From Okeania hirsuta (lineage in GTDB: Bacteria; Cyanobacteriota; Cyanobacteriia; Cyanobacteriales; Microcoleaceae): a stretch of DNA of 49,058 bases. This document shows, in pieces, positions 16,738 through 26,542 of the stretch (position 1 is the stretch's first letter; the number at the start of each line of letters is the position of its first letter). The stretch spans positions 1 through 49,058 of the forward strand of contig NZ_RCBY01000032.1 of NCBI RefSeq assembly GCF_003838195.1, written 5' to 3'. Below the pieces are notes generated by a model. It worked only from the letters and a program-made list of their open reading frames with translations. It made no database searches and was not told where the DNA came from. Made by a program: the position numbers and the translations under genes.

Positions 16738-19700
16738 TTAATTCTCCTCCAACAAAGTTTCTAACTTGGTAAGTTTTGTTGCGATTGAGAGTTGGATACT
16801 TTCTTCAGATAACTCTTCTACCTCTGACAATTCTTGAATTTTATTTGATTCAGCCTTGGAAAATTCAGAGCGTTCAATGTTTTCTAATTCCCATCCCAGT
16901 ATACTTGAGGCAATGTGATCGGCTAGACTAATAACGTTAGAAAAATTAAAAATCAAAGTCGTAGGTAAAGAGCAATTCAGGCTATCTTCTAGTCGATTTT
17001 TGAGTTCAACTGCCATTAGAGAGTCCATACCCATTTCAAAAAAACCTTGCTCTAAACTTGGCAATTGATCTATTTTTAATCCTAATATTTTTCCTATTTC
17101 TTTTTGAAGATATGTGATTAATAGATTTCTGCGTTCAGTTTTAGGAGCAGTCTCCATTTTTTTAATAATTTCGAGCTTTTGCTTGGAAGTTGAACGTTTT
17201 GTTTCAACTTGTTTGACATTAATTTCTTCTAGAAGTAATCGCTGTCTTCCTGTACTATAAAGTTGTTTGAATAAATCCCAATTAACATTAACTACAGTTG
17301 TTTGGACACTATGACTGTTCCATAGTAATTCTAAAGCAGCTATTCCTTGTTGAGGGGATAAAGACTCTATACCTTTTTCTTTTAATTCTCTCAAAAATTC
17401 TTCTGATGCCATACCACCTCCAGACCATGGTCCCCAATTAACAGTAAAACTTGGTAATCCCTGAGCTTGTCGATAAGAAGATAACACATCTAAAAAATGA
17501 TTGCCTGCACTATAGTGAGCTTGACCAACTGCTCCCCAAACAGAGGCAATGGAAGAAAAGCTGACAAAAAAATCTAACTCTCGATCTTTAGTAATTTGAT
17601 GAAGTATCCATCCACCAATAATTTTGGGACTCATTACTGCTAATAACTGTTCTACTTGCATCCGTTCGATCCGTTCACTTCTTTGTTTTCCTGCTGCATG
17701 AATAATTCCTTTTAAGGTAAACATATAACTATCTATTTTGTCAAGTACTTTCAACATTTCTTCCGGATTGCATACATCAGCTTGAACTGTAACAACTTCA
17801 GCTCCTAGCTGTTTCAAATCACTTAGATATTTTTGTTTGTCCTCCGAGAGAGACGATCTACTTATCAAAACCAAATATTTTGCTCCTTTGGATACCATCC
17901 ACTTAGCTACATGTAATCCTAAAGCACCAAGTCCTCCAGTAATAAGATAGGTAGCATTAGAAGAAAATGATATTGGAGCAGATAATTTAGGACATTGCTT
18001 GAATAAACGAGCTACATAAATCTGTTTTTCTCGTAAAGCTAGATGATCTTCTATTTGATTACTCGTCAAAATTTCTACAAGTGTTTCTATTTCATTTTGC
18101 GAACCTTGCAAATCTAAATCTATTAATCCTCCCCATAATTGTGGATGTTCGAGAGATATTACTCGACCTAAACCCCACAAAGGTGATGTTGCAACTGTTA
18201 GTTCTTCAATTTTAGATAATACAGGCTGAGATCCCCTTGTAACTATCCACAATTGAGGGGAACTGGATATGGAAATTTTAACCAAACTCTGTAACAGGTA
18301 CAGTAAGCTACCACATCCCCATATTTGTACTTGCTCTAACTGAGAAATGCTTAAATTTTCCGAAGTAGGAGCATCTAAACTCCACAAATGAATGACTCTC
18401 TGGCAAGATAATTGCTTTGAGGTTATTATTTCCTGACAAAGTTTTTCAAACTCATCAAAATTACATGGATTTAGTAGATAGGTTCCACTTTCAGGATTTT
18501 TGAAACTTTTTCCACGATAAACTAAAGTACATTTATGTCCTTGTTCTTTCAGTTTTGTTGCTAGTTTTTTCCCTACTCCTGTAGAATCAGCAAAAATTAA
18601 CCAATGGCTCAGTTGAATAGCAGAATTATCTTCGTTAGGTATTAAGGGTTGCCAAAGTAATTGATAAAAATAATCTTTAACTTGATTTTCGATAATTTCT
18701 TTTTGATGGGTTTTTGCTATTAATTCTAACAACTTTGGGATAAATTTTGACTCAATTTCTGATAGTTCATTCTTCTCTTTTAAATGCTGCGTTAAATACT
18801 CCACATTTCCATCAATAAGCATTTGATTGATCCTGGTTTCAATGGAAGTAATAAAACTTGAATCTTTACTGATATTTTCTTGTTTTTCTTTCTCTAATAA
18901 TTCTGTTTCTTCCGGTAAAAATATGATTGGTAATTTTACTTGATACTGTGGATAGTTTTGATAAAATTCATACCAATTTATCGGCATTCCTAGAACATAT
19001 AATTGAGATAAACTTTGCAACATTATTTGCCAGTTTGAATATTGTTCTCGAAGGCTAGAAAGCCAAATTCCTGCTTCTTCTCCCAGATGAGATCTCCCCA
19101 TTGACAAAGTAACTGCTTTTGGACCAATTTCAATAAAGATTTTACAACCCTGTTTATATGCAGTTTCTATAGCAGTAGAAAATTTTACAGGTTCTCCCCA
19201 TACCTTCCTCCAGTATGTAGAATCTACCTCTTCATTCAGTAATTCACCTGAGATAGCTGAAACAAAAGGAATTTTTGAACTAGAGTAATTTACACCTTGG
19301 TGAATTTGATCGACAAGTCCTAGTATCGGTTTAATTCTGTCAGTATGATATCCTTCGGCAAAAGGGAGTTCTTTTACTAATACACCCTCTTTTCTAAGCT
19401 TTTCAGCTACTAATTGAATTGTTTGAGGATCGCCGACTACAGTATTGCGATAACCACCATAAGAAATAATTTTAATTTCTTGAATGTAGGGTTCAATTGT
19501 TTCTTCAACATATTTTTCACTGGCTATAATACCAATAGCTTGACAATTTATTTCTAATTTACTATCCCAAAGCTTTCCAATAGAAACTAATAATTTTAAG
19601 CCTTCTTCTAAATTAAATATTTCTGCAATTAATGCTGCCGAGTACTCTCCAAAACTATGACCCATTACTAAGCTTGGCTCTACTCCCCAAGACTTCCACA

Positions 19701-22700
19701 ATTCGCTTAAAGCATATTGAATTGCAAACAACATTGGTAATCTGTAAATATGTTTTATTTCTGACAAATTATCAACTTTGTTTGAGTACAATAATTCCAG
19801 TAAAGACTGACCTGTATAATCACTAATAATTTTATGGCATTGGTCAATTGATTGACGGAATTTTGGTTGAGTTTCATATAGTTCTTTGCCCATATTTGGG
19901 TAAAAAGTACTGTAGGGGCTAAAAATAAAACCTACCTTCAAAAAATCACTATTTTTAATCCTGTCATTCCAAAGATTTTCTACATCTTTTCCAGCTACAA
20001 AATCTGTGAGTTTTGCAAGTACTTCTAAAGTAGATTGTGCTATAACTGCCAAACGATATTCTGACAATGATTGCTTAGTATTCACTAAGAAACAAAGCTC
20101 TGATAATTTAACTTCTGGATGTTGTTCTATACTAAGTATAGTATTTTTAGCTAAATGTAATAATTCCTGTTGACTAGAAGCAGACAAGCAAAAAATTTGA
20201 AGAGGAAAATCTATTTTTGGTACTGAATAAACATTACACGATGACTCAAATTGATGATTTTTGGTTTGTGCTGTTTCTATCCAGTAACGTTCTCGTTGGA
20301 ATGGATAAGTAGGCAATTCTACTTTCTGACAAGCATAATCTTGGTCAAACCCTAACCAATCTATTTTCGCACCCCGTACATACAACTGCCCTAAACTTAA
20401 TAGTATTTGTTGCCACTCATCCACTCCCGGTCGTAATGATGGTAACCATTCTCCTTCACTCTCTGGCAAACATTGCCTTCCCATGCCGAATAAGATTGGT
20501 TTCGGTCCGATTTCTAGAAATATTTTATATCCTTGCTGATGAAGAGTTTTCATACTTTGGGCAAATCTTACTGGTTCTCGTACATGACGAGTCCAATATT
20601 CAGGAATAGTTATTTCCGCACCTACTTTTTCACCAGTCACATTTGATATTAGTGGTATTTTAGGTTGACTATAGGTTACTTCTTTAGCTACTGCTGCAAA
20701 TTCTGCCAACATTGGTTCCATCAATGGTGAATGAAAAGCATGAGAAACTTGTAACTGCTTGGTTTTAACCCCCACTGCTTCTAACTTACTACAAATGGTA
20801 GCGATCGCTCCACTCTCACCTGAAATTACTATACTTTTTGGTCCATTTATCGCTGCTATTGTCACTTGGGAACTATATTCGCCTACGGCCTCTGTCACTT
20901 GAGATTCTGATGCCATAACAGATACCATCTCACCACCGGAGGGTAACTTTTGCATTAACCTGCCCCGCATAGCGATTAGTTTGAGACCATCTTCTAAACT
21001 GAAAACTCCTGCAACGCAAGCTGCTACATATTCTCCTACGCTGTGGCCCATTACCACATTTGGTTTTATTCCCCAAGATTCCCATAACTTGAACAAAGAG
21101 TATTCAATAGCAAACAGAGCTGGTTGAGTATAAGCAGTTTGATCTATTAAAGATGAACTTGAATTTTCAGCATCTTGATGATATAGAATTTCTAAGAGCG
21201 GATGTTCTAGATACGAACTTAGGATTTGGTTACATTCCTCTAAAGCTTGACGGAAAGTTGGCTGAGTTTCATATAGTTTTCTTCCCATATTCACATACTG
21301 GGAACCTTGACCTGTAAATAGGAAGGCTAATTTTGGATAACTACTATCACTTGATAGTTTTCCTGAAAATACTCCGACGACTTCCTCCCCTGCTTTGTGT
21401 TGCAAAAGTTTTTTCGTTAATTCTTGTGGGTTACTAGCAATGACTCCTAGTCGATGATTAAACTGAGCTCGCCCAGTGTTAGCTGTATAACATACATCTG
21501 CCAGTTCTAATTCTCTATTAGTTTCCAGATAATTTTGATAATGACTCACTAACTCATCCAAAGCTTTTTCTGTTTTTGCTGAGAGAGTTAACAAATGAGG
21601 TTGCTCCTCTAACTGTTGCGTTTTAACTTGAGTTGGTACTTCCTCAAGAATAACGTGAGCATTTGTTCCACTGAAACCAAAAGAACTTACCGCTCCTACA
21701 CAACTTTCATCTCCATCATATTTTTCCCATAGCTTACCCTCCATCGGAATTACACCAGGAATCCCTGTCAAACTCATATAAGGATTCAGCTCTTTCAAAT
21801 GTAAATGAGGTGGTATATATTTATTTTGCAGTGACAACACCACCTTGATTAACCCGGCAATACCCGCTGCCGCTTCAGTATGACCAATATTTGTCTTTAC
21901 TGAACCGATCGTTAAAGGGCGTTCCGAACCACGATTGTTTCCATACACCACTTCCAGAGCCTTAATTTCTACTGGATCTCCCAAAGAAGTACCCGTACCA
22001 TGGGCTTCTACATAAGATACTTGATTAGCTGATATTCCTGCTATAGACAACGCTTTCTGAATCACCGCTTCTTGAGCTGATTGATTTGGTGCAGTCATTC
22101 CATTACTAGCACCATCCTGATTAATTGCTGTGCCCCGCACCACTGCTAAAATTGGGTCTCTATCTTCTATGGCCTGTTTCAAAGACTTGAGAACTACAAC
22201 TCCACAACCTTCACTTCTTACATAACCGTTTGCAGAGGCATCAAAAGTCTTACAACGTCCATCTGGCGATAACATCCCTGCTTGAGAGAAACTAATACTC
22301 AACTCTGGAGACAACAATAAATTCACCCCTGATGCCAAAGCTAATTCACATTCACCATTCCGTATACTTTGACAAGCTAAATGAACAGCACTTAGAGATG
22401 ATGAACAGGCCGTATCTACTGTTATGGCTGGACCATTCAATTTCAAAAAGTAAGATAATCTTCCTGCACCGATAGCATTAGAACTACCTGTGGCAAAATA
22501 TAGGTTTAAATCTTGCTCCTGATTATGTTTGTTCTGTAGCTGTTCATAATCATGAAAAGCAATACCTACAAATACTCCTGTTTCTGTTCCTGAAAGAGAT
22601 TCTGGATTAATGCCAGCATTTTCTAGTGCCTTCCAGTTTTCTTCTAGTAATATACGTTGTTGTGGATCTATATATTTTGCTTCACGGGGGGAAATATGGA

Positions 22701-25302
22701 AAAAATCTGCATCAAATTTGTCAACTTCAGAAATAAAACCACCATAACGACTAGATATTTTTCCTGGTTGATTTTTATCGGGATTGTAATATTTTTCAAT
22801 ATCCCAACGATTCAGAGGTACTTCCGTAATTGCATCAATGCCATTACACAGCAGTGACCAATACTTTTGGGGGCTATCAGCATCTCCAGGAAACCGACAA
22901 GCCGTTCCTATAATTGCTATCCCATTTTCTAATTGAGCTGCCGAAAAACCTGAATCAGTTTTTTCGGCTTTTGGCTCTGGTTGTGCGATTTTTGGCAACA
23001 ACTCAGAAATATTCTTGTGTTTAGCCTGTGTTTCTCCCTTAAAATAACTAGCGATCGCCTTTGGAGTTCCATATTTAAAGAAGAAGTTCGGCTCGATTTT
23101 TACTTCCAGTTTTTTCTCCAATAAATATTTCAGTTCTAACAGTTCCAAAGATTCGATTCCCATTTCCATCAGTGGGCGATCTGAATCAAAAGAGCATTTC
23201 TTATTCATTACTGTCCGAACACAACCAGCCACAACTTCATCTACATCTTCTTCTATTTCTACTTTTTCCTGCTGATTTTTTTCAACTCCTACACCATCAA
23301 AACGTTGACGATTATGGATATCGTATTCTATCAGAACACCATAACCTTGATTTTCTATATCCTTGGGCCTATAACCAGGAAGAACTTTTTGAATTTTTGC
23401 CCCATGTATTTGATGAAAGCGCAAAATCTGGTCTACCAGTAGTCCTGATTCATTTTTTTTGTGGATATATTCTGCCATTGGTATTGGGGAATAGTCTGGA
23501 TAATTACGACAACGAGTTACTCCCACAACCCTTTCCACACCACCCATCACAGCACAATACTGAAGCATCCATTCCAGTAATTGATCCCCTAACCCTTGGT
23601 TTTGCAACTCTGGCAAAATATTCGTAGCTAGTAATTGTATCACTACTCCTGATTCAGTATGTAATGATGGCACTTCTACAAAGGTTCTATTCTCCAAAAC
23701 TTCTGTCCGTTCGATCCTTTGGGAATAGATAGCTCCAACAATCTTATCCTCAAGCTCCAAAACAAACTGCCCTTGTGGAAAATTCAAAATCCGCCTCTGA
23801 ATTTCTTCACTGTCAACCCGGAGATTTTCTGACCAACACAATTCCTCTAGTACTATTAGCTCTGGTAAATCCTTAATTGTAGGATGGCGCAACTTGTAAG
23901 GCTTTTTCTCAAAACAATTTAAGGTGATACGACTAAATGGAAAATTCTGAGGATATCGTTTCGAGAACTCCCACTTGGGGAATAAACCTACTTCAGCAGC
24001 ACAACTGAGAAACACATCAGCTTCCACCAGATGTTGACTTGAGAAAGCTTGTAAAGCATCAAAATGCAGGTTATTACTACTGTCTAAAAATTTGTTTACT
24101 ACTTCTGGTTCTAAACAATGAACTTCCAGAATCATCATCCCATTTTTAGTAACCACAGAAGACCATCTTTCCAGATGTTCTACCAAGCTTTGTATCATAA
24201 TCTGGGCCGGAATCAAACCGCCGTCTGAATCTACATAAACCCCTGAGTAAGAAAGTTGACTCCGCTTTTTTGCTGCTTCTAAGTTTTGGGGAGGGATAAA
24301 TGGGCGATCGTGGTCCAAAAAGGAGCGAATGTGGAGAATTTTTTCTGGCTCGTCAATTCCATGAGTTCTTAAGTCAGATATCATTTGTTGTGGGTTTCCA
24401 ATATCCCCCTTCATTAGCAAGTTAGGAATACCTGCTAAAGTTAATGCAGATTCTTGCAACGATGCTTGGTTATAATCTACTCCTATCATCTGCACTGGAT
24501 ATTTGTCTAGCACTTTTCCCCTAGCAGATTTTGTACTGATTACTTGATAAACCCGTTTGAGTAGTGTACCATCACCACAACCCATGTCTACAATATAGTT
24601 TGGTTGTTCGTAATAGGGTAATTGATTAAAAATACTCAGAATTAATTCGTCTACATCAGCAAAAAACTTCTGGTGTTGAAAACCATTGCTCATTACGTTC
24701 AATTTTCGATCGATGTGACTTTCACTTCCTTGTTCGTCTCTACAAAATACTGTTTGACTTTTTCCAAATAATACGTCTGAAATCTGCAACAACATGGGAG
24801 TATAGGAAGCGGTAACTCCCGTAATTAGTATTCTCTCTACTATAAATTTACCCAGAGCGGTCAGGCATAAATTATTTTCATAATCATTCGATTTTTGGCT
24901 ATGTTTTTGGACTGTTATCGAACTTTTCTCAGCCCATCCTTTAGCTATAAATAATGTTGATAATTCTTCTCGTATATGAGGACTTACACCAGAGAATAAA
25001 GGTTTTTCTTCCTGGTCTACTGCTAATAAATTATGCTTGTGAAGCGCTAGCATAATTGGTATTATTAGAACTCCATCTAAGAAATCTGCTATTGTTATAT
25101 CATTAATATGCCACTGCTGTTGAGAAAGCTCTATCCAACTTTTGAGAATACTAGGCTTTTCTTTTCCTAGTAAGTAGGATTCTATAGGTAGGTTGTATAA
25201 GTCTAATATTTTTTCAGGAATGGACAAGTAAGCTTGAGAATTTTCTGTGAGGGAGTATTCACCAACTTCATTTTTTGATAGCCAACCTAGGGATTGCATC
25301 AT
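16738..25302 (-). CDS. PKS1: AR-MT1-GNAT-ACP loading module plus KS-AT-AT*-KR-ACP
   Basis: 2854 residues as read from 25302; homology continues upstream to an ATG at 25469 in another frame. Order: adapter region (to about 190); MT1-type methyltransferase (190-450; DMGCGDGT near 239; LDHDRPF); GNAT-like decarboxylase/acyltransferase (466-660; Thr596 and His630, spaced like CurA Thr355/His389); ACP (GIESLELL, Ser718); KS (790-1215; DTACSSS Cys966, EAHGTGT, NIGHTEAAAG); AT (1320-1620; GHSVG Ser1421, HAFH, malonyl type); second linker plus AT-like domain (1720-2090; GHSFG Ser1883 kept, GQG lost); KR (2210-2720; GGLGALG, S-Y-N, Trp and no LDD, so A-type); ACP (GMDSLMAVEL, Ser2761); C-terminal docking-like helix. 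Known GphF and AprA loading modules methylate malonyl-ACP and, if GNAT is active, decarboxylate it, so isobutyryl or propionyl is the expected starter. No DH: the first extension should stay beta-hydroxy. Confidence 0.92.
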   Translation of the reverse strand: MMQSLGWLSKNEVGEYSLTENSQAYLSIPEKILDLYNLPIESYLLGKEKPSILKSWIELSQQQWHINDITIADFLDGVLIIPIMLALHKHNLLAVDQEEKPLFSGVSPHIREELSTLFIAKGWAEKSSITVQKHSQKSNDYENNLCLTALGKFIVERILITGVTASYTPMLLQISDVLFGKSQTVFCRDEQGSESHIDRKLNVMSNGFQHQKFFADVDELILSIFNQLPYYEQPNYIVDMGCGDGTLLKRVYQVISTKSARGKVLDKYPVQMIGVDYNQASLQESALTLAGIPNLLMKGDIGNPQQMISDLRTHGIDEPEKILHIRSFLDHDRPFIPPQNLEAAKKRSQLSYSGVYVDSDGGLIPAQIMIQSLVEHLERWSSVVTKNGMMILEVHCLEPEVVNKFLDSSNNLHFDALQAFSSQHLVEADVFLSCAAEVGLFPKWEFSKRYPQNFPFSRITLNCFEKKPYKLRHPTIKDLPELIVLEELCWSENLRVDSEEIQRRILNFPQGQFVLELEDKIVGAIYSQRIERTEVLENRTFVEVPSLHTESGVVIQLLATNILPELQNQGLGDQLLEWMLQYCAVMGGVERVVGVTRCRNYPDYSPIPMAEYIHKKNESGLLVDQILRFHQIHGAKIQKVLPGYRPKDIENQGYGVLIEYDIHNRQRFDGVGVEKNQQEKVEIEEDVDEVVAGCVRTVMNKKCSFDSDRPLMEMGIESLELLELKYLLEKKLEVKIEPNFFFKYGTPKAIASYFKGETQAKHKNISELLPKIAQPEPKAEKTDSGFSAAQLENGIAIIGTACRFPGDADSPQKYWSLLCNGIDAITEVPLNRWDIEKYYNPDKNQPGKISSRYGGFISEVDKFDADFFHISPREAKYIDPQQRILLEENWKALENAGINPESLSGTETGVFVGIAFHDYEQLQNKHNQEQDLNLYFATGSSNAIGAGRLSYFLKLNGPAITVDTACSSSLSAVHLACQSIRNGECELALASGVNLLLSPELSISFSQAGMLSPDGRCKTFDASANGYVRSEGCGVVVLKSLKQAIEDRDPILAVVRGTAINQDGASNGMTAPNQSAQEAVIQKALSIAGISANQVSYVEAHGTGTSLGDPVEIKALEVVYGNNRGSERPLTIGSVKTNIGHTEAAAGIAGLIKVVLSLQNKYIPPHLHLKELNPYMSLTGIPGVIPMEGKLWEKYDGDESCVGAVSSFGFSGTNAHVILEEVPTQVKTQQLEEQPHLLTLSAKTEKALDELVSHYQNYLETNRELELADVCYTANTGRAQFNHRLGVIASNPQELTKKLLQHKAGEEVVGVFSGKLSSDSSYPKLAFLFTGQGSQYVNMGRKLYETQPTFRQALEECNQILSSYLEHPLLEILYHQDAENSSSSLIDQTAYTQPALFAIEYSLFKLWESWGIKPNVVMGHSVGEYVAACVAGVFSLEDGLKLIAMRGRLMQKLPSGGEMVSVMASESQVTEAVGEYSSQVTIAAINGPKSIVISGESGAIATICSKLEAVGVKTKQLQVSHAFHSPLMEPMLAEFAAVAKEVTYSQPKIPLISNVTGEKVGAEITIPEYWTRHVREPVRFAQSMKTLHQQGYKIFLEIGPKPILFGMGRQCLPESEGEWLPSLRPGVDEWQQILLSLGQLYVRGAKIDWLGFDQDYACQKVELPTYPFQRERYWIETAQTKNHQFESSCNVYSVPKIDFPLQIFCLSASSQQELLHLAKNTILSIEQHPEVKLSELCFLVNTKQSLSEYRLAVIAQSTLEVLAKLTDFVAGKDVENLWNDRIKNSDFLKVGFIFSPYSTFYPNMGKELYETQPKFRQSIDQCHKIISDYTGQSLLELLYSNKVDNLSEIKHIYRLPMLFAIQYALSELWKSWGVEPSLVMGHSFGEYSAALIAEIFNLEEGLKLLVSIGKLWDSKLEINCQAIGIIASEKYVEETIEPYIQEIKIISYGGYRNTVVGDPQTIQLVAEKLRKEGVLVKELPFAEGYHTDRIKPILGLVDQIHQGVNYSSSKIPFVSAISGELLNEEVDSTYWRKVWGEPVKFSTAIETAYKQGCKIFIEIGPKAVTLSMGRSHLGEEAGIWLSSLREQYSNWQIMLQSLSQLYVLGMPINWYEFYQNYPQYQVKLPIIFLPEETELLEKEKQENISKDSSFITSIETRINQMLIDGNVEYLTQHLKEKNELSEIESKFIPKLLELIAKTHQKEIIENQVKDYFYQLLWQPLIPNEDNSAIQLSHWLIFADSTGVGKKLATKLKEQGHKCTLVYRGKSFKNPESGTYLLNPCNFDEFEKLCQEIITSKQLSCQRVIHLWSLDAPTSENLSISQLEQVQIWGCGSLLYLLQSLVKISISSSPQLWIVTRGSQPVLSKIEELTVATSPLWGLGRVISLEHPQLWGGLIDLDLQGSQNEIETLVEILTSNQIEDHLALREKQIYVARLFKQCPKLSAPISFSSNATYLITGGLGALGLHVAKWMVSKGAKYLVLISRSSLSEDKQKYLSDLKQLGAEVVTVQADVCNPEEMLKVLDKIDSYMFTLKGIIHAAGKQRSERIERMQVEQLLAVMSPKIIGGWILHQITKDRELDFFVSFSSIASVWGAVGQAHYSAGNHFLDVLSSYRQAQGLPSFTVNWGPWSGGGMASEEFLRELKEKGIESLSPQQGIAALELLWNSHSVQTTVVNVNWDLFKQLYSTGRQRLLLEEINVKQVETKRSTSKQKLEIIKKMETAPKTERRNLLITYLQKEIGKILGLKIDQLPSLEQGFFEMGMDSLMAVELKNRLEDSLNCSLPTTLIFNFSNVISLADHIASSILGWELENIERSEFSKAESNKIQELSEVEELSEESIQLSIATKLTKLETLLEEN

Positions 25303-25364
25303 TCTTAAGGCTACTTGCAGATGACCTGTGTTTGCTCCTAGGACTTTAGCTATTTGCTGGTGGG

Positions 25365-25469
25365 TTATTTTTTTTTTTTGATTAATTCAAATAATCCCTT
25401 TTCTCTACAGGCTAAAATTACAGGAATAGAAACAAAGCCGTGTTCGTAACGATTAATTAACTCTAACAT
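25365..25469 (-). CDS. out-of-frame N-terminus of PKS1 adapter region
   Basis: The ATG at 25469 opens a 34-codon frame (MLELINRYEHGFVSIPVI then LACREKGLFELI) ending in KKKK-stop at a run of 12 A. The frame of PKS1 takes up directly after the run with THQQIAKVLGANTGHLQV, which continues the same winged-helix-like adapter domain. One extra A, or two fewer, joins them into a protein of about 2,910 residues. This is therefore the real N-terminus of PKS1, not a separate peptide. No strong ribosome site is seen near the ATG; AAGGATGAG lies about 20 bases upstream. Confidence 0.75.
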   Translation of the reverse strand: MLELINRYEHGFVSIPVILACREKGLFELIKKKK

Positions 25470-25712
25470 TTTATCTTAATTGATTCTCATCCTTTCTTCT
25501 TAATTTGGTAGATTTTTGATAATCTTCTTTTATTTAAGTTTATAACTATAACTTGTAATCAGGAATTTTGGCAAGATAATTTTTGTTTGAAGTTTAGACT
25601 AAATAGTTAAATATATAGAACCCATTTGGTGCCTATTGGGAAATAAAAGTATTCTCAGGATTTAGACAAAGACACTACATACTCAAAACCATAGTTACTT
25701 TTTTTTATTTAT

Positions 25713-25740
25713 TTTTCCGATAGCAAATACTATCGGAAAA
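25713..25740. repeat. perfect 11-bp inverted repeat
   Basis: TTTTCCGATAG (25713-25723), loop CAAATA, CTATCGGAAAA (25730-25740). It lies 250 bp upstream of the PKS operon. Neither side continues in a T-run in the direction of reading, so it is not a standard terminator; it may be an operator or a processing site. Confidence 0.7.
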
Positions 25741-25804
25741 TGTGGTATCCAACCTTGAAACTGGAGCAATTGCTCTGTTCCATCACAGTCTTGTACTGCC
25801 TGTC

Positions 25805-26164
25805 TCAACAGCTTCCAAAACTTGTCCGAGTCAGCAAGGCTGACCACAAAACTGAATCTGCTTGAAATTGGAATGAAACTGCATACGCTTCAAGATCGAA
25901 AAACCACCGCCAAGCTTGATATTCATATTCCACCAGCTTCTCACCACTAGCAACCCTAGCTGTTCTATAATCTAATTCTTCAACATCATTTAAATCATAG
26001 GCATTACCTTGAAGAAACATTTCTGGTGGCTGGCCTTGAGCATTCAAAGCTGTAGGATTGGCATAAAGTTTTTTCTGAGTTGTGATCGCATTGATATATG
26101 TGGGTAAATCGGAATCTTCAAGTAATTGCAAGGTTATCAAGGGTTCAGGAACATTGATTAGCAA
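25805..26164 (-). pseudogene. possible PAS-like domain remnant
   Basis: A 119-codon frame. The middle (KKLYANPTALNAQGQPPEMF, then a DLNDVEELDYRTARVASG stretch and VEYEYQAWRW) has the look of a PAS fold: Asn-Pro-Ala/Thr, a G-x-P-E-E/M turn and an acidic helix. There is no partner domain (HTH, kinase, GGDEF) in frame on either side, and the ends look unrelated, so it is probably a fragment of a sensor or LuxR-type regulator. It is on the same strand as the PKS operon and upstream of it, so it might once have been its regulator. The call rests on pattern only. Confidence 0.35.
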
Positions 26165-26489
26165 TTCTGAACTTTCTGATGGTTCTTGTGGTGGTAGTGG
26201 TTCACTACTACGGCCACTTAAACTAAGTGAATTTTGGCTTGGTATATATGGTTATCTTTGGGGAATTGCCTGGGACTATTTAGTTGATATTGTTCAACAG
26301 ATAATTAACCTTAATCCTCACAAAAAGTCTCATTATCAAAGGGGATTAAAAGCTCTGTCAATGTTAGATAATATTTAATTATTTGCCCGAAACGTTTTAC
26401 CATTCATCTGATTATTAACAAATTTTAACAGGACTTACATAAATTTTCTAGGATTCATCTAATTGAACAATGAATCAACGTAATTGGTA

Positions 26490-26542
26490 ATGTGGGTTCG
26501 CGTTGGCGGAGCAAGTGCGGCAGCTATATCGCGAACCCACAT
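26490..26542. repeat. 53-bp element with 13-bp inverted ends
   Basis: ATGTGGGTTCGCG (26490-26502) and CGCGAACCCACAT (26530-26542) are perfect reverse complements. The inner part contains GCGTTGGCGGAGC, a word typical of small cyanobacterial repeats. It abuts the right 113-bp direct repeat, overlapping it by 2 bp. Confidence 0.85.

Noticed and set aside
23172-23627. Plus-strand ORF of 151 codons inside PKS1
   Set aside because: Antisense to the conserved GNAT domain; its leucine/histidine-rich reading is a shadow.
25713-25740. Intrinsic terminator upstream of the PKS operon
   Set aside because: The hairpin is perfect, but neither strand continues in a T-run; A-rich sequence follows on the minus strand and AAAATGTGG overlaps the arm on the plus strand.
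26082-26378. Plus-strand ORF of 98 codons in the junction
   Set aside because: Overlaps the PAS-like remnant, has a Ser/Gly-rich low-complexity middle and no recognisable domain; only the last 50 residues look protein-like.
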